NCBI GenBank assembly: GCA_947628455.1
Contig: CANQZY010000001.1
Location: 84,613-148,612, forward strand
Direction of reading: 5' to 3'
From: an uncultured Methanobrevibacter sp.
GTDB taxonomy: Archaea; Methanobacteriota; Methanobacteria; Methanobacteriales; Methanobacteriaceae
DNA length: 64,000 bases
Shown here: positions 55,912 to 64,000 of the stretch, piece by piece
How the letters are laid out: every line of letters begins with the position of its first letter
Numbering within the stretch: position 1 is the first letter of the stretch
Notes under the pieces: generated by a model
What the model was told of the DNA's origin: nothing
Seen by the model: the letters and a program-made list of their open reading frames with translations, nothing else
The model's database searches: none
Position numbers and translations under genes: made by a program

Positions 55912-56817
55912 TTATTTTAAATAGTAATATAAAATTGCTTTTTGTGCATGAAGTCTATTTTCAGCTTCATCAAATACTACTGATTGTGGTCCATCAATAA
56001 CATCGGATGTTACTTCTTCTCCTCTAATAGCTGGAAGACAATGCATAAATATTGCATTTTTTTTAGCTTTCTTCATTAAAGTTTTGTTAACTTGATAGGG
56101 TAGAAAATCTTTTAATCTTTGTGATGATTCTTTTTCATCGCCCATACTAACCCAAACGTCTGTGTATACTATATCAGCATTATTAATAGCTTCATTAAGA
56201 TTAGATGTTATTGTTATTTGTGAATTATTTTTTGAAGCTATTTTTTCAGCTTTATCCATAATTTGTTTGTTTGGTTTGTATTTTTCAGGTCCTACTATGG
56301 TTATATCTATTTCTAACATTGGACAAATTAAAAGTAGTGAGTTACTTACGTTATTACAGTCACCAACAAAACATAGTTTTTTACCTTTAAATCCCCCTAA
56401 ATGTTCTTTAATTGTTAGCATGTCTGCTAATACTTGGCATGGATGTTCTAAATTTGTTAAGCCACTTATTACTGGAACATCGGAATGTTTAGCTAATTCT
56501 TCTACATCACTATGTTCTATTGCTCTAATCATTATTCCGTCTACAAATCGACTTAAAACTTTAGCGGTGTCAGATATAGATTCTCCTCTTCCCATTTGCA
56601 AATCGTTTGATGATAAAAATAATGCTCTTCCACCTAATTGATACATTCCAACATCAAATGATACTCTCGTTCTTGTTGAGGCTTTTTGGAATATCATAGC
56701 TAATGTTTTACCTTTTAATGGTTGATCTTCAATTTCATTAGCTTTTATTTTTTCAGCTAACTCTAGAATATTTTTCACGTCTTTTTGTATATCACAAACT
56801 GATAATAAATTTTTCAT
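55912..56817 (-). CDS. argF: Ornithine carbamoyltransferase
   Basis: ArgF makes citrulline from ornithine and carbamoyl phosphate in arginine synthesis. The 301-residue protein has the carbamoyl phosphate motif STRTRVSFDVGM (about 52-63), HPCQVLADMLTI (ornithine region), FVGDCNNVSNSLL and MHCLPAIRGEEV near residue 260. It is paralogous to PyrB at 26937. Confidence 0.95.
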   Translation of the reverse strand: MKNLLSVCDIQKDVKNILELAEKIKANEIEDQPLKGKTLAMIFQKASTRTRVSFDVGMYQLGGRALFLSSNDLQMGRGESISDTAKVLSRFVDGIMIRAIEHSDVEELAKHSDVPVISGLTNLEHPCQVLADMLTIKEHLGGFKGKKLCFVGDCNNVSNSLLLICPMLEIDITIVGPEKYKPNKQIMDKAEKIASKNNSQITITSNLNEAINNADIVYTDVWVSMGDEKESSQRLKDFLPYQVNKTLMKKAKKNAIFMHCLPAIRGEEVTSDVIDGPQSVVFDEAENRLHAQKAILYYYLK

Positions 56818-57010
56818 TTTATCATTACCTAATCTTTTAAGAAAAACATATTTTCTTTTTATTATATATTAAAGGTTTCTATATTATTTTTTTAATTGTT
56901 TTTATTTTTAATATCTATTATATTAAAAATTAAAGAATTTTAAACCATTATATTTAAATATTATAAAGAATATATTCTTATTTACAAATTTATAAAGGAG
57001 GTTATTATAT

Positions 57011-57214
57011 ATGAGTGAATTACCAATCGCACCTGTTGGTCGTATATTAAAAAATGCTGGAGCTCAAAGAGTTTCTGATAATGCTAAAGAAGCATTAGCT
57101 GAAGCATTAGAAGACTATGGTGAAAAAATAGCTTCAAAATCTGTTGAATTTGCACGTCATGCAGGTAGAAAAACTGTAAAAGCTGAAGATATTAAATTAG
57201 CTTTAAAAAATTAA
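57011..57214 (+). CDS. Archaeal histone (67 residues)
   Basis: A canonical HMf-type histone: [20 protein letters not shown], the long helix [20 protein letters not shown] and [17 protein letters not shown]. It is closer to typical HMfB than the histone at 29395. A strong AAAGGAGGTTAT ribosome binding site suggests high expression. A 48-residue gene follows after about 60 bp. Confidence 0.97.
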   Translation: MSELPIAPVGRILKNAGAQRVSDNAKEALAEALEDYGEKIASKSVEFARHAGRKTVKAEDIKLALKN

Positions 57215-57275
57215 TTTAGTTCTAATATTTTTATTTTTTTAATTTTTTCTTATCTATAAAATTGGTGTACTTTTT

Positions 57276-57422
57276 ATGGCTGTTAATCAATTAGAAACTA
57301 ATTTAGAAGCAATTACAAGAACTCTTGCATATCTTGAAAATAATGGATGTAATGATGAAAATAAACTTAATGAATTGAGAAGAGAAAGAGATAAAATACT
57401 TTCAGACCTTAAATTAATTTAA
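57276..57422 (+). CDS. Small coiled-coil protein, 48 residues
   Basis: ATG 57276 has GGTG eight bases upstream and opens a 48-codon frame ending TAA. The product, MAVNQLETNLEAITRTLAYL then a short Asn/Gly turn, followed by NKLNELRRERDKILSDLKLI, looks like a two-helix hairpin. The last nine bases overlap the end of the convergent surE gene. The family is not recognised. It follows the histone gene on the same strand, so co-transcription is possible. Confidence 0.6.
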   Translation: MAVNQLETNLEAITRTLAYLENNGCNDENKLNELRRERDKILSDLKLI

Positions 57423-58190
57423 CCATTTTTTTAGGAGTTCTTTATCCCCTGTTTGATCTAATTTTAATGGAGTCAAGGTGGTTTTATTTTCTTTTAATAA
57501 ACTGTAACCATCAGTTCCTTTTTCTTTAAATTCGCATTGATTTCCTCCAATCCAGTAGTAAGGTTTTCCACGAGGGTCAAGACGTGTTTGGATTTTAGGC
57601 ATATACATTCTCTCTCCAAGACTTACAACTTCGAATTCTTCGTTTACAGGATTTTCAGGTATATTTAAATTTAGTAAATCTGCACCTTCAGGCATTCCTT
57701 TTTTAAGAATTATTTTTGCTAATTTATTAATCATTTTTTTTGCAAAGTTAAAATCTACATCAATCTCTCCATTTTCAAATTTAATATCGTTTTTACTTAC
57801 TGTTTGTGAAACGGCCAGTGTAGGAATATTGAAACTTGCAGATTCTATGGCGGCCCCTATTGTTCCAGAAGTTGTTAACTCTGATTTCCCTATGTTAAAC
57901 CCTGTATTTATTCCAGATATCATAATGTCAGGTTTTTCTTCCATTATTTCAAATAATCCTATTGTAACTGCATCTGTTGGAGTTCCATTAACGCTATAAC
58001 CTTTACTACCATCTTTTAATGTTACTTGATTTACTCTTAGTGGATCGTATAATGTTAGAGCATGTCCAATTCCACTTTGTTGAATTTCTGGAGCTACTAC
58101 AGTAGTATCACATAAATTTTCCACTGCTTTTTTTGCATATAAAATACCTGTTGCATTTATCCCATCATCATTACTTATCAGTGCTTTCAT
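57414..58190 (-). CDS. surE: 5'/3'-nucleotidase SurE
   Basis: A 258-residue metal-dependent nucleotide phosphatase of the SurE family. The N-terminus LISNDDGINATGIL has the paired Asp residues, QQSGIGHALTL follows, and GYSVNGTPTDAVTIGL and SGINTGFNIG carry the third metal region. The length is normal. It removes phosphate from nucleoside monophosphates and may act on damaged nucleotides. Confidence 0.93.
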   Translation of the reverse strand: MKALISNDDGINATGILYAKKAVENLCDTTVVAPEIQQSGIGHALTLYDPLRVNQVTLKDGSKGYSVNGTPTDAVTIGLFEIMEEKPDIMISGINTGFNIGKSELTTSGTIGAAIESASFNIPTLAVSQTVSKNDIKFENGEIDVDFNFAKKMINKLAKIILKKGMPEGADLLNLNIPENPVNEEFEVVSLGERMYMPKIQTRLDPRGKPYYWIGGNQCEFKEKGTDGYSLLKENKTTLTPLKLDQTGDKELLKKWLN

Positions 58191-58298
58191 ACATTGATTT
58201 TTGTTTTTAAGAATTAAAATATATTTTCAATTTCATAAACTTTAATAATAATTATTTTATATATATTTATATTAATAACATTCTTTAAGGTGGAAAAT

Positions 58299-59210
58299 TT
58301 GGAAAAACAACAACTAATTAATTTTATTTCTAAAGTTATGGAGGAGTCTGGTTTTAAAGTTTATAAAAATTTTAAAACTTCTATAGATGTTATTGATATT
58401 TATGCTGTTTTACCTACTACTGTTGGAGATTTTGGTGTTGTTGTTGCATGTAATAATTATAATAAAGATTCTTATGTTGGAATTGATTTATTAAAGAATA
58501 TGGAATCAATATCTGAGAATATTAAAGCGTCTAAGGTCATGATTGTTACATCATCTTTTTTTTCAGAACAAGCTACTAATTATGCTATTAGAAAAAATAT
58601 TAAATTAGTTGATAGAAAGGGTTTACTTGAACTTGCTCATAAATATCAAAATCATGAAGAGGAAGTTGAAGTTGAAATAATTGAGAATTATCATGATAAA
58701 GGTCTTGGATCAAATGTTATAGACGATGATTATGCAGAATATGATTATGATGCTCGTGATATGGAGTATTTAATGCAAAATAGTGGTAGTGATCTTTATT
58801 TTAGCGGACAAAATAATTTATATAGACAAATTGAGTATGAACAAGTAAATGAAGGTATTTTTTCTAAATTTAAAAAAAATAATAATGGTTCTTTAAATAA
58901 TATAAATATTAATTTAGATAGAAATAAAGCTCCAATAAAAACTATTTTAACTCTTATTAAACCTTATTTAGGAAATCCTCTTGTTTTGATTCTTCTCGTT
59001 GTTTTGATCAGCTATTTTATTTCATATGTTATTGGAAATATATTAAAATCCCCTAGTGCGATAGGAGGTATAGTTGAGCTTTTCTTTGCATTAATACTCT
59101 CCTATGGATTTACTTATTTCTTTGCTCAAAGAAATAGATATTTTATCATTAGAGGAACATTTGTTTTCTTTGTTTCTTTAATTATTTTAATTATTTTAAT
59201 TTTAATCTAA
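58299..59210 (+). CDS. Membrane-anchored Mrr-like nuclease-fold protein with a degenerate site
   Basis: A protein of about 303 residues. The N-terminal domain (about 1-115) resembles the PD-(D/E)XK fold of Mrr-type restriction enzymes: helix QLINFISKVMEESGFKVYKN, then VIDIYAVLP and GVVVACNNYNKD, then KVMIVTSSFFSEQATNYA. Where active members have a catalytic Lys (CKxY), this protein has CNNY, so it is probably not a nuclease. Three membrane helices lie at the C-terminus. TTG 58299, six bases after GGTGG, is preferred over GTG 58290, which is part of that site. A role in DNA binding at the membrane is a guess. Confidence 0.65.
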   Translation: MEKQQLINFISKVMEESGFKVYKNFKTSIDVIDIYAVLPTTVGDFGVVVACNNYNKDSYVGIDLLKNMESISENIKASKVMIVTSSFFSEQATNYAIRKNIKLVDRKGLLELAHKYQNHEEEVEVEIIENYHDKGLGSNVIDDDYAEYDYDARDMEYLMQNSGSDLYFSGQNNLYRQIEYEQVNEGIFSKFKKNNNGSLNNININLDRNKAPIKTILTLIKPYLGNPLVLILLVVLISYFISYVIGNILKSPSAIGGIVELFFALILSYGFTYFFAQRNRYFIIRGTFVFFVSLIILIILILI

Positions 59211-60289
59211 ACTTTTTTTATATTTTTATAATTTAAACAAATTAAAATCAAACCTAATATAAAAAATATCCAAATCATAATATCTGTTGGGCCTGTTTCA
59301 ATCCAAATTAAAGTATGAATAAGAATTATAGAATAAATTCCAATAAATATTCCTTTTTCTACTTTAGCTGTTTTATTTAATAATTTTAAGAATGCTCCTA
59401 AAAATAACATTTGGATAATAAGGCCTATTATTCCAAAATCAAGATAAACAGGTCCAAATAATGTTGATGTTAGACAAACATTATCTGTTAAAACATAATT
59501 TCCAATAAAAGTTCTAGGGCTACCTGAAGAGAATATCATTGATAAAATATGTCCATGTGTTGTTCCTGCTAAATGCAAAATTCTTTGAAATACCTCTAAG
59601 GTAAAACCCGCTCTATAGAATACTAATTCTAAAGGATTTAGCATCCAATGTTGATTTAAAATTGATTGTGATGCAATATATCCTATGCATATTCCTCCGA
59701 CAACAATTGATACTATAAATATAATTCCAAGCTTTCTTGAAATTTTTTTAATATAATAGAGTGTTATAAAAGCAGATCCAAGAACACCTATTACTGAAGT
59801 TCGATATCCATTAAGAATATAAACAATACTACCTATTAAAACTAAAAATAAATATTTTTTTTTATAATATTTAGCTAGTAAAATATTAAGTGAGGGTAAA
59901 AATATTAAATATGAAATTCTCCATATAATTGTTGTTGCATTAGATTTTAACACACTATTAAATAAAGGAATTCCACCAATTAATATTAAATTAACACATT
60001 GTAAGATAATAGCAATTAATGTTAAACTTAATAGTAATTTTTCAGACAAAAATGAGATTTTAATTTTATTTTTATTCTCTATTTTGATTTTATATTTTAT
60101 AATCAAACTACCTATTATTAAGATAATAACTCCAAAGATGACTGTTAATATTGTTTGTATATTTAAAGGGTATTCAAATCTATAATTAAATGATCCAATA
60201 TATCCCATTGCTAAAAATATTAAAATACAAATAGCTATAATCCATGGAGAAAAAAAATCAATTTTTCTAAAATTCAATTTATTCACCAT
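59207..60289 (-). CDS. Oligosaccharide repeat unit polymerase-like membrane protein
   Basis: A membrane protein of about 360 residues with roughly ten helices, related to O-antigen polymerases of the oligosaccharide repeat unit polymerase type. A loop with [15 protein letters not shown] and a large extracellular loop ([27 protein letters not shown]) are typical. It likely joins sugar repeats at the outer membrane face and would work with the flippase at 48256 and the glycan genes at 1.8-7 kb. ATG 60289 is given, but TTG 60277, six bases after GGTG and just past the cfbB stop, is at least as likely. It ends 4 bp inside the convergent Mrr-like gene. Confidence 0.7.
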   Translation of the reverse strand: MVNKLNFRKIDFFSPWIIAICILIFLAMGYIGSFNYRFEYPLNIQTILTVIFGVIILIIGSLIIKYKIKIENKNKIKISFLSEKLLLSLTLIAIILQCVNLILIGGIPLFNSVLKSNATTIIWRISYLIFLPSLNILLAKYYKKKYLFLVLIGSIVYILNGYRTSVIGVLGSAFITLYYIKKISRKLGIIFIVSIVVGGICIGYIASQSILNQHWMLNPLELVFYRAGFTLEVFQRILHLAGTTHGHILSMIFSSGSPRTFIGNYVLTDNVCLTSTLFGPVYLDFGIIGLIIQMLFLGAFLKLLNKTAKVEKGIFIGIYSIILIHTLIWIETGPTDIMIWIFFILGLILICLNYKNIKKV

Positions 60290-61628
60290 TTTCTTTTGCT
60301 GAAATAACAAATCTTTCACCAAATTTTGGCATTGCGGCTACATGTGTATGTATATAGCTAGCAAGCGTATTATTTGATATGAATCCATCTTGATTTTTAT
60401 AAGAACCTGTTCCTCTATTAACTTTAAAAGCTAATTTATTTTGAAGTTTATTTACATTAACTTTAGAATAATGGAATTCATGTCCATTAATAATATCTCC
60501 TTTTTTAGAAATTATATTATCTTTTTGAACTTCGCTTATTGTATATTTAAGAGCTTGAACTTTATCAGTTAAATTAGAACTATAAGGATATATATTAACC
60601 ATTTTTTTGTTATTAATAGAATTAGTTAAATATATTAATCCGCCACATTCTGCAAATATTGTTCTTTTATCATCATGAAATTGTTTAATATCTTTTAACA
60701 TTTTTTTATTTGATGTAAGTTCTTTTGTAAATAATTCGGGATATCCTCCGCCAATATATAATCCATCAACATCAGGAAGATTTTCATCTTTTAATGGAGA
60801 AAAATATTTAATTTTAGCGTTGTTAGCTTCGATAGCTTCTATATTTTCTTTATAATAGAAGTTAAAAACTTCATCAAACGCAACACCTATTTTTACTTTT
60901 TCTTTATTTCCTTTTATCCAAATAGGTTCTAAATTTGAATTAATTTTAGGAGCATTTTTAGCTATTTCAACTAATCTATCTAAATCTATAGAGTTTTCTA
61001 TTAATTTACACCAGGAATCAATCTGTTTTAATGAGCTTTTTGATTCAAAAGTAGGAATTAAACCTAGATGTCTTTGTTCAATAGCTATTTTATCATCACG
61101 TTTTATTCCTCCAATAACTTCAACACCCGTTATTTCTTCTATTGAGCGTTTTGTTTTAAGATAATGTTTTTGATTTTTAACTTTATTTAAAATAACTCCT
61201 GCAATGTTAATTTCAGGATCTATTTGTTTAAATCCTAAAACAATAGCTGCAGCACTTCTAACAATACTTTTTGAATTGATAATTAAAATAACAGGGGCTT
61301 TTAATGATTTGGCTATTGAAGCAGTACTTCCTATGTCATTAACAGAATCTATTCCTTCATATAATCCTCTTACACCTTCAATAATTGCTATATCTTTATT
61401 TGTCATAGCTTTAAGATAAGAATCTCTAATTTGTCCCGGTGTCATAAAAAAAGAATCAAGATTACGTGAAGGGGTGTTACATGCTAAAGTATGATAAGAT
61501 GGATCAATATAATCAGGACCGACTTTAAATGGTTGTACTTTATATTTTTCACTTAATGCTTTCATAATTCCGGTAGATATTGTTGTTTTTCCAACAGCAC
61601 TACCCGTCCCTGCTAAAATTATTCTCAT
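60279..61628 (-). CDS. cfbB: Cobyrinate / Ni-sirohydrochlorin a,c-diamide synthase
   Basis: This enzyme amidates the a and c side chains of the tetrapyrrole using glutamine and ATP, in F430 (CfbB) or cobamide (CbiA) synthesis. The 449-residue protein has Walker [16 protein letters not shown] (residues 6-20), [24 protein letters not shown], and a C-terminal amidotransferase domain with [20 protein letters not shown] (nucleophile Cys) and the SYIHTH histidine. CbiA and CfbB are close homologues and one protein may serve both; I cannot separate them by sequence. The standard P-loop-then-amidotransferase order contrasts with the gene at 34192. Confidence 0.88.
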   Translation of the reverse strand: MRIILAGTGSAVGKTTISTGIMKALSEKYKVQPFKVGPDYIDPSYHTLACNTPSRNLDSFFMTPGQIRDSYLKAMTNKDIAIIEGVRGLYEGIDSVNDIGSTASIAKSLKAPVILIINSKSIVRSAAAIVLGFKQIDPEINIAGVILNKVKNQKHYLKTKRSIEEITGVEVIGGIKRDDKIAIEQRHLGLIPTFESKSSLKQIDSWCKLIENSIDLDRLVEIAKNAPKINSNLEPIWIKGNKEKVKIGVAFDEVFNFYYKENIEAIEANNAKIKYFSPLKDENLPDVDGLYIGGGYPELFTKELTSNKKMLKDIKQFHDDKRTIFAECGGLIYLTNSINNKKMVNIYPYSSNLTDKVQALKYTISEVQKDNIISKKGDIINGHEFHYSKVNVNKLQNKLAFKVNRGTGSYKNQDGFISNNTLASYIHTHVAAMPKFGERFVISAKENGE

Positions 61629-61776
61629 AATATTTTCTTTTAGTATATTTAATTATATTAGTATTTTCATTCATGTTTTAGATAGTATTTTTCAATATCA
61701 ATGCTTATTTAAACCAAATATTTTATTTAATATCATTAATAAAATTAAATTATAAATTATTTTATTTGGTGAGTAG

Positions 61777-63603
61777 ATGAGAATTTTATTAATTCATTCT
61801 GATTATTTAAATTATAATGTAAAAAAGAAAACTCCCGTTGCTGAGGAAATTGAGGAGGCACAAAAACAAGGATCATTTGATGAATCTTTAGTTATTTTTA
61901 TAGCTGTAGAAAAAGATGACGAGAAAAATTCTGAAGCTATTGTTAAAAATTTAGTTGAAGAAATTAAAAAAACAAATAAACAATTAAAAGTTAGAAATAT
62001 TATTCTTTATCCTTATGCTCATTTATCTTCTTCATTAAGCTCTCCTAAAACAGCAATTGATATTTTAAAAAATGCTGAAAAAATGCTTCTTGAAGAAAAT
62101 TTTAATGTTAAAAGAGTTCCTTTCGGATGGTATAAATCATTTGAAATTTCATGTAAAGGACATCCATTAAGTGAATTATCTAGAACTATTACAGCAGATA
62201 TTAATGAAAATGAAGAAGAAGAAAAAAAACCCTCCTCATGGTATATTCTTGATAGAGATAAATTAATTGATATTAATGAATTTAATTTTAAAAATTCTCA
62301 ATTTAAAAAACTTGTTAAATATGAACTTGGAGAGGGATCTTCTCATGAAGGAGAACCACCACATGTTAAATTAATGAGAGAAAAAGAATTATGTGATTAT
62401 GAAAGCGCATCAGACGTTGGAAATCTTAAATGGTATCCTAAAGGAAGATTAATTCGCGATTTACTCTCAGATTATGTTTATAATTTAGTTGTTGAACAAG
62501 GCGCAATGCCAATTGAGACACCTATTTTCTATGATTTGGAAAATGAAGCTATTAATGATCATGCAGCTAAGTTTGGAGAAAGACAATATAAAACAGATAC
62601 TAAAAATAATTTAATGCTTAGATTTGCATGTTGTTTTGGTGCATTTAGAGTAATGGCTGATTCATTTTTAACCTGGAAAAATTTACCAGCTAAATTATAT
62701 GAACTTTCTACATATAGTTTTAGATATGAGAAAAAAGGAGAAGTAGTTGGTCTTAAAAGATTAAGATCATTTACAATGCCAGATTTCCATACATTTTGTG
62801 CAAATATACCTGATTCTTTAGAAGAATTCTCAAAACAAACAGATATGTGTATTCAAACAGGAGTAGATTTAGGAATTAACTATGAAATAATATTTAGAGC
62901 AACTAAAGATTTTTATGATGAAAATAAAGAATGGATATATTCAATAGTTAAAAAATGTGATAAACCAGTTTTACTTGAAATATTACCAGAAAGAAAACAT
63001 TATTGGACATGTAAAATTGATTTTGCAGCTATTGACTATTTAGGAAGACCAATTGAAAATCCTACTGTTCAAATTGATGTGGAAAGTGGTAAAAGGTTTG
63101 ATATTAAATATCTTGGAGAAGATAATGAAGAACATTATCCAGTAATTATTCATTGTAGTCCGACAGGAAGTATTGAAAGAGTTATCTGCAGTTTACTTGA
63201 GAAAACAGCGATTGAATTAGAACAAAAAGCTCCAATGTTACCAGTTTGGTTAAGTCCGATTGAAGTGAGACTGATCACAGTAAAACAAACCCATAAAAAA
63301 TTTGCAAATGAAGTTGCAAATAAAATATCTAATGCAAATATTCGTGTTGATGTTGATGATAGGGATGAAAGTGTAGGTAAAAAAATTAGAAATGCTGCCA
63401 CTGAGTGGATTCCATATGTTTTTGTAGTAGGGGATAATGAAGTAGAATCAGGTAATTTCAAAGTATCTGTTCGTGAAACTGGTGAAAAAGTGGATATGAC
63501 AGTTGATGATTTAATTGATGAAATTCATAGTGTAAATGAAGGAATGCCATTTAGAAGATTGCCATTGCCAAAGGATATTTCAAAAAGGATTAATTTCCAA
63601 TAA
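61777..63603 (+). CDS. thrS: Threonyl-tRNA synthetase, archaeal type
   Basis: ThrS charges tRNA-Thr. The 608-residue protein has the archaeal N-terminal editing domain (about 1-140; [26 protein letters not shown]) related to D-aminoacyl-tRNA deacylase, the class II catalytic core (about 200-500; motif 2 [20 protein letters not shown], zinc ligands in MLRFACCFG and later histidines, motif 3 [12 protein letters not shown]) and an anticodon-binding domain (about 510-608; [18 protein letters not shown]). It has a TTGGTGAGTAG ribosome binding site. Confidence 0.96.
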   Translation: MRILLIHSDYLNYNVKKKTPVAEEIEEAQKQGSFDESLVIFIAVEKDDEKNSEAIVKNLVEEIKKTNKQLKVRNIILYPYAHLSSSLSSPKTAIDILKNAEKMLLEENFNVKRVPFGWYKSFEISCKGHPLSELSRTITADINENEEEEKKPSSWYILDRDKLIDINEFNFKNSQFKKLVKYELGEGSSHEGEPPHVKLMREKELCDYESASDVGNLKWYPKGRLIRDLLSDYVYNLVVEQGAMPIETPIFYDLENEAINDHAAKFGERQYKTDTKNNLMLRFACCFGAFRVMADSFLTWKNLPAKLYELSTYSFRYEKKGEVVGLKRLRSFTMPDFHTFCANIPDSLEEFSKQTDMCIQTGVDLGINYEIIFRATKDFYDENKEWIYSIVKKCDKPVLLEILPERKHYWTCKIDFAAIDYLGRPIENPTVQIDVESGKRFDIKYLGEDNEEHYPVIIHCSPTGSIERVICSLLEKTAIELEQKAPMLPVWLSPIEVRLITVKQTHKKFANEVANKISNANIRVDVDDRDESVGKKIRNAATEWIPYVFVVGDNEVESGNFKVSVRETGEKVDMTVDDLIDEIHSVNEGMPFRRLPLPKDISKRINFQ

Positions 63604-63775
63604 ATTCTTTTTTTCTATTATTTTTTAATTTACTTATTTAATGTTATTGTGAATATCAATTGCTAAATATTATAATTATTTAAATTTTATATTTTTTAGA
63701 TTATTTTAAAATAATATGTATTTAATAATGATAAAATATAAAAAATATTAATGTATTAATATACGGAGGGACTTT

Positions 63776-64000
63776 ATGTACAATATTGGAGAAGCTCTTA
63801 TTGGAGAAGGCGATGAATTAGCTCATGTTGATTTAATAATTGGTGATAAAGAAGGGCCTGCTGGTCAAGCTTTTGCAAATGGATTATCTAATCTTTCAGT
63901 AGGACACACCCCTTTAACTACAGTTATTAGACCAAATTTAATGACTAAACCAGCTACTTTAATTATTCCTAAAGTAACTGTTGAACATATGGATGATGCA
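63776..64000 (+). CDS. fae: Formaldehyde-activating enzyme (N-terminal part, cut by the window end)
   Basis: The visible 75 residues match Fae: [39 protein letters not shown] and a following [12 protein letters not shown] strand. The His in AHVDL is the proposed catalytic base. Fae joins formaldehyde to tetrahydromethanopterin. In methanogens of this order Fae is commonly fused to hexulose-6-phosphate synthase, making pentose phosphates; the downstream half lies outside the window. It has GGAGGG (63765-63770) six bases before the ATG. Confidence 0.93.
   Translation, partial: MYNIGEALIGEGDELAHVDLIIGDKEGPAGQAFANGLSNLSVGHTPLTTVIRPNLMTKPATLIIPKVTVEHMDDA

Overview
The window reads as chromosomal DNA of a hydrogenotrophic methanogen of the Methanobacteriales, most like Methanobrevibacter. 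The evidence is extreme AT-richness, hdrA, mtd, CoM/CoB-dependent fumarate reductase (tfrA), methanogenesis marker 11, F430/cobamide genes, archaeal histones, Alba, polymerase D, Cdc6/Orc1, archaeal ThrS, a duplicated-domain PurE and an adhesin-like protein. Genus is inference. I see no rRNA, CRISPR array, insertion sequence or prophage. Translation starts often follow GGTG or GGAGG, and TTG starts look common.

Layout. 0-2 kb: end of an unknown coiled-coil protein, a possible tiny membrane protein, a leader with a hairpin and direct repeats, ribH and mmp11. 1.8-7 kb: cell-surface glycan genes (two GT2 glycosyltransferases, a DUF2142 membrane protein, GtrA). 7-11 kb: purE, a ubiD-family decarboxylase, an AmrS-like radical SAM enzyme, thiL. 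11-13 kb: adhesin-like protein. 13-15 kb: three CbiX/CfbA chelatase domains in two genes, and a DUF35 protein. 15-18 kb: DUF4013, MgtE-like transporter, PhoU/TrkA_C protein. 18-25 kb: cobamide genes (cbiH, cbiG, cbiB) interleaved with the polymerase D small subunit, fucA and small genes. 25.3-26.9 kb: a replication origin with inverted origin recognition boxes, then cdc6. 27-35 kb: pyrB, hisG, histone, dadD, tfrA, ribK, ribB. 34-38 kb: a domain-permuted amidotransferase/P-loop protein, gatA, a HAD protein. 38-43 kb: leuA, a radical SAM DNA-repair-like protein, then a ParA operon with an unusual partner and an upstream hexamer array. 43-51 kb: DUF1786, PHP, Alba, ilvD, hisD, a flippase, modE-ferredoxin-hisB. 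51-64 kb: mtd, tRNA-Val, an AEC permease, hdrA, argF, histone, surE, a degenerate Mrr-like membrane protein, an oligosaccharide polymerase-like protein, cfbB, thrS and the start of fae.

How the genes work together. Mtd and HdrA belong to CO2-reducing methanogenesis. The chelatases, CfbB and Cbi proteins supply F430 and cobamide. RibB, RibH and RibK make flavin, and FucA probably supplies lactaldehyde for F420. TfrA returns CoM-SH and CoB-SH to the heterodisulfide pool. Histidine genes (hisG, hisD, hisB) and branched-chain amino acid genes (leuA, ilvD) are scattered.

The most interesting candidate for an undescribed system is at 41.2-42.9 kb. A Soj/ParA ATPase is followed by a protein that carries the ParB N-terminal ParA-contact peptide but no recognisable ParB CTPase or HTH core, and it is preceded by eleven TAACTT/AAGTTA hexamers in about 200 bp ending in a 16-bp perfect palindrome. 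Other notable points are origin-box-like elements spread over about 12 kb around oriC, a glycosyltransferase whose outer domain carries two AbrB-like motifs, and two genes that appear to lack any AUG/GUG/UUG start in the expected place.
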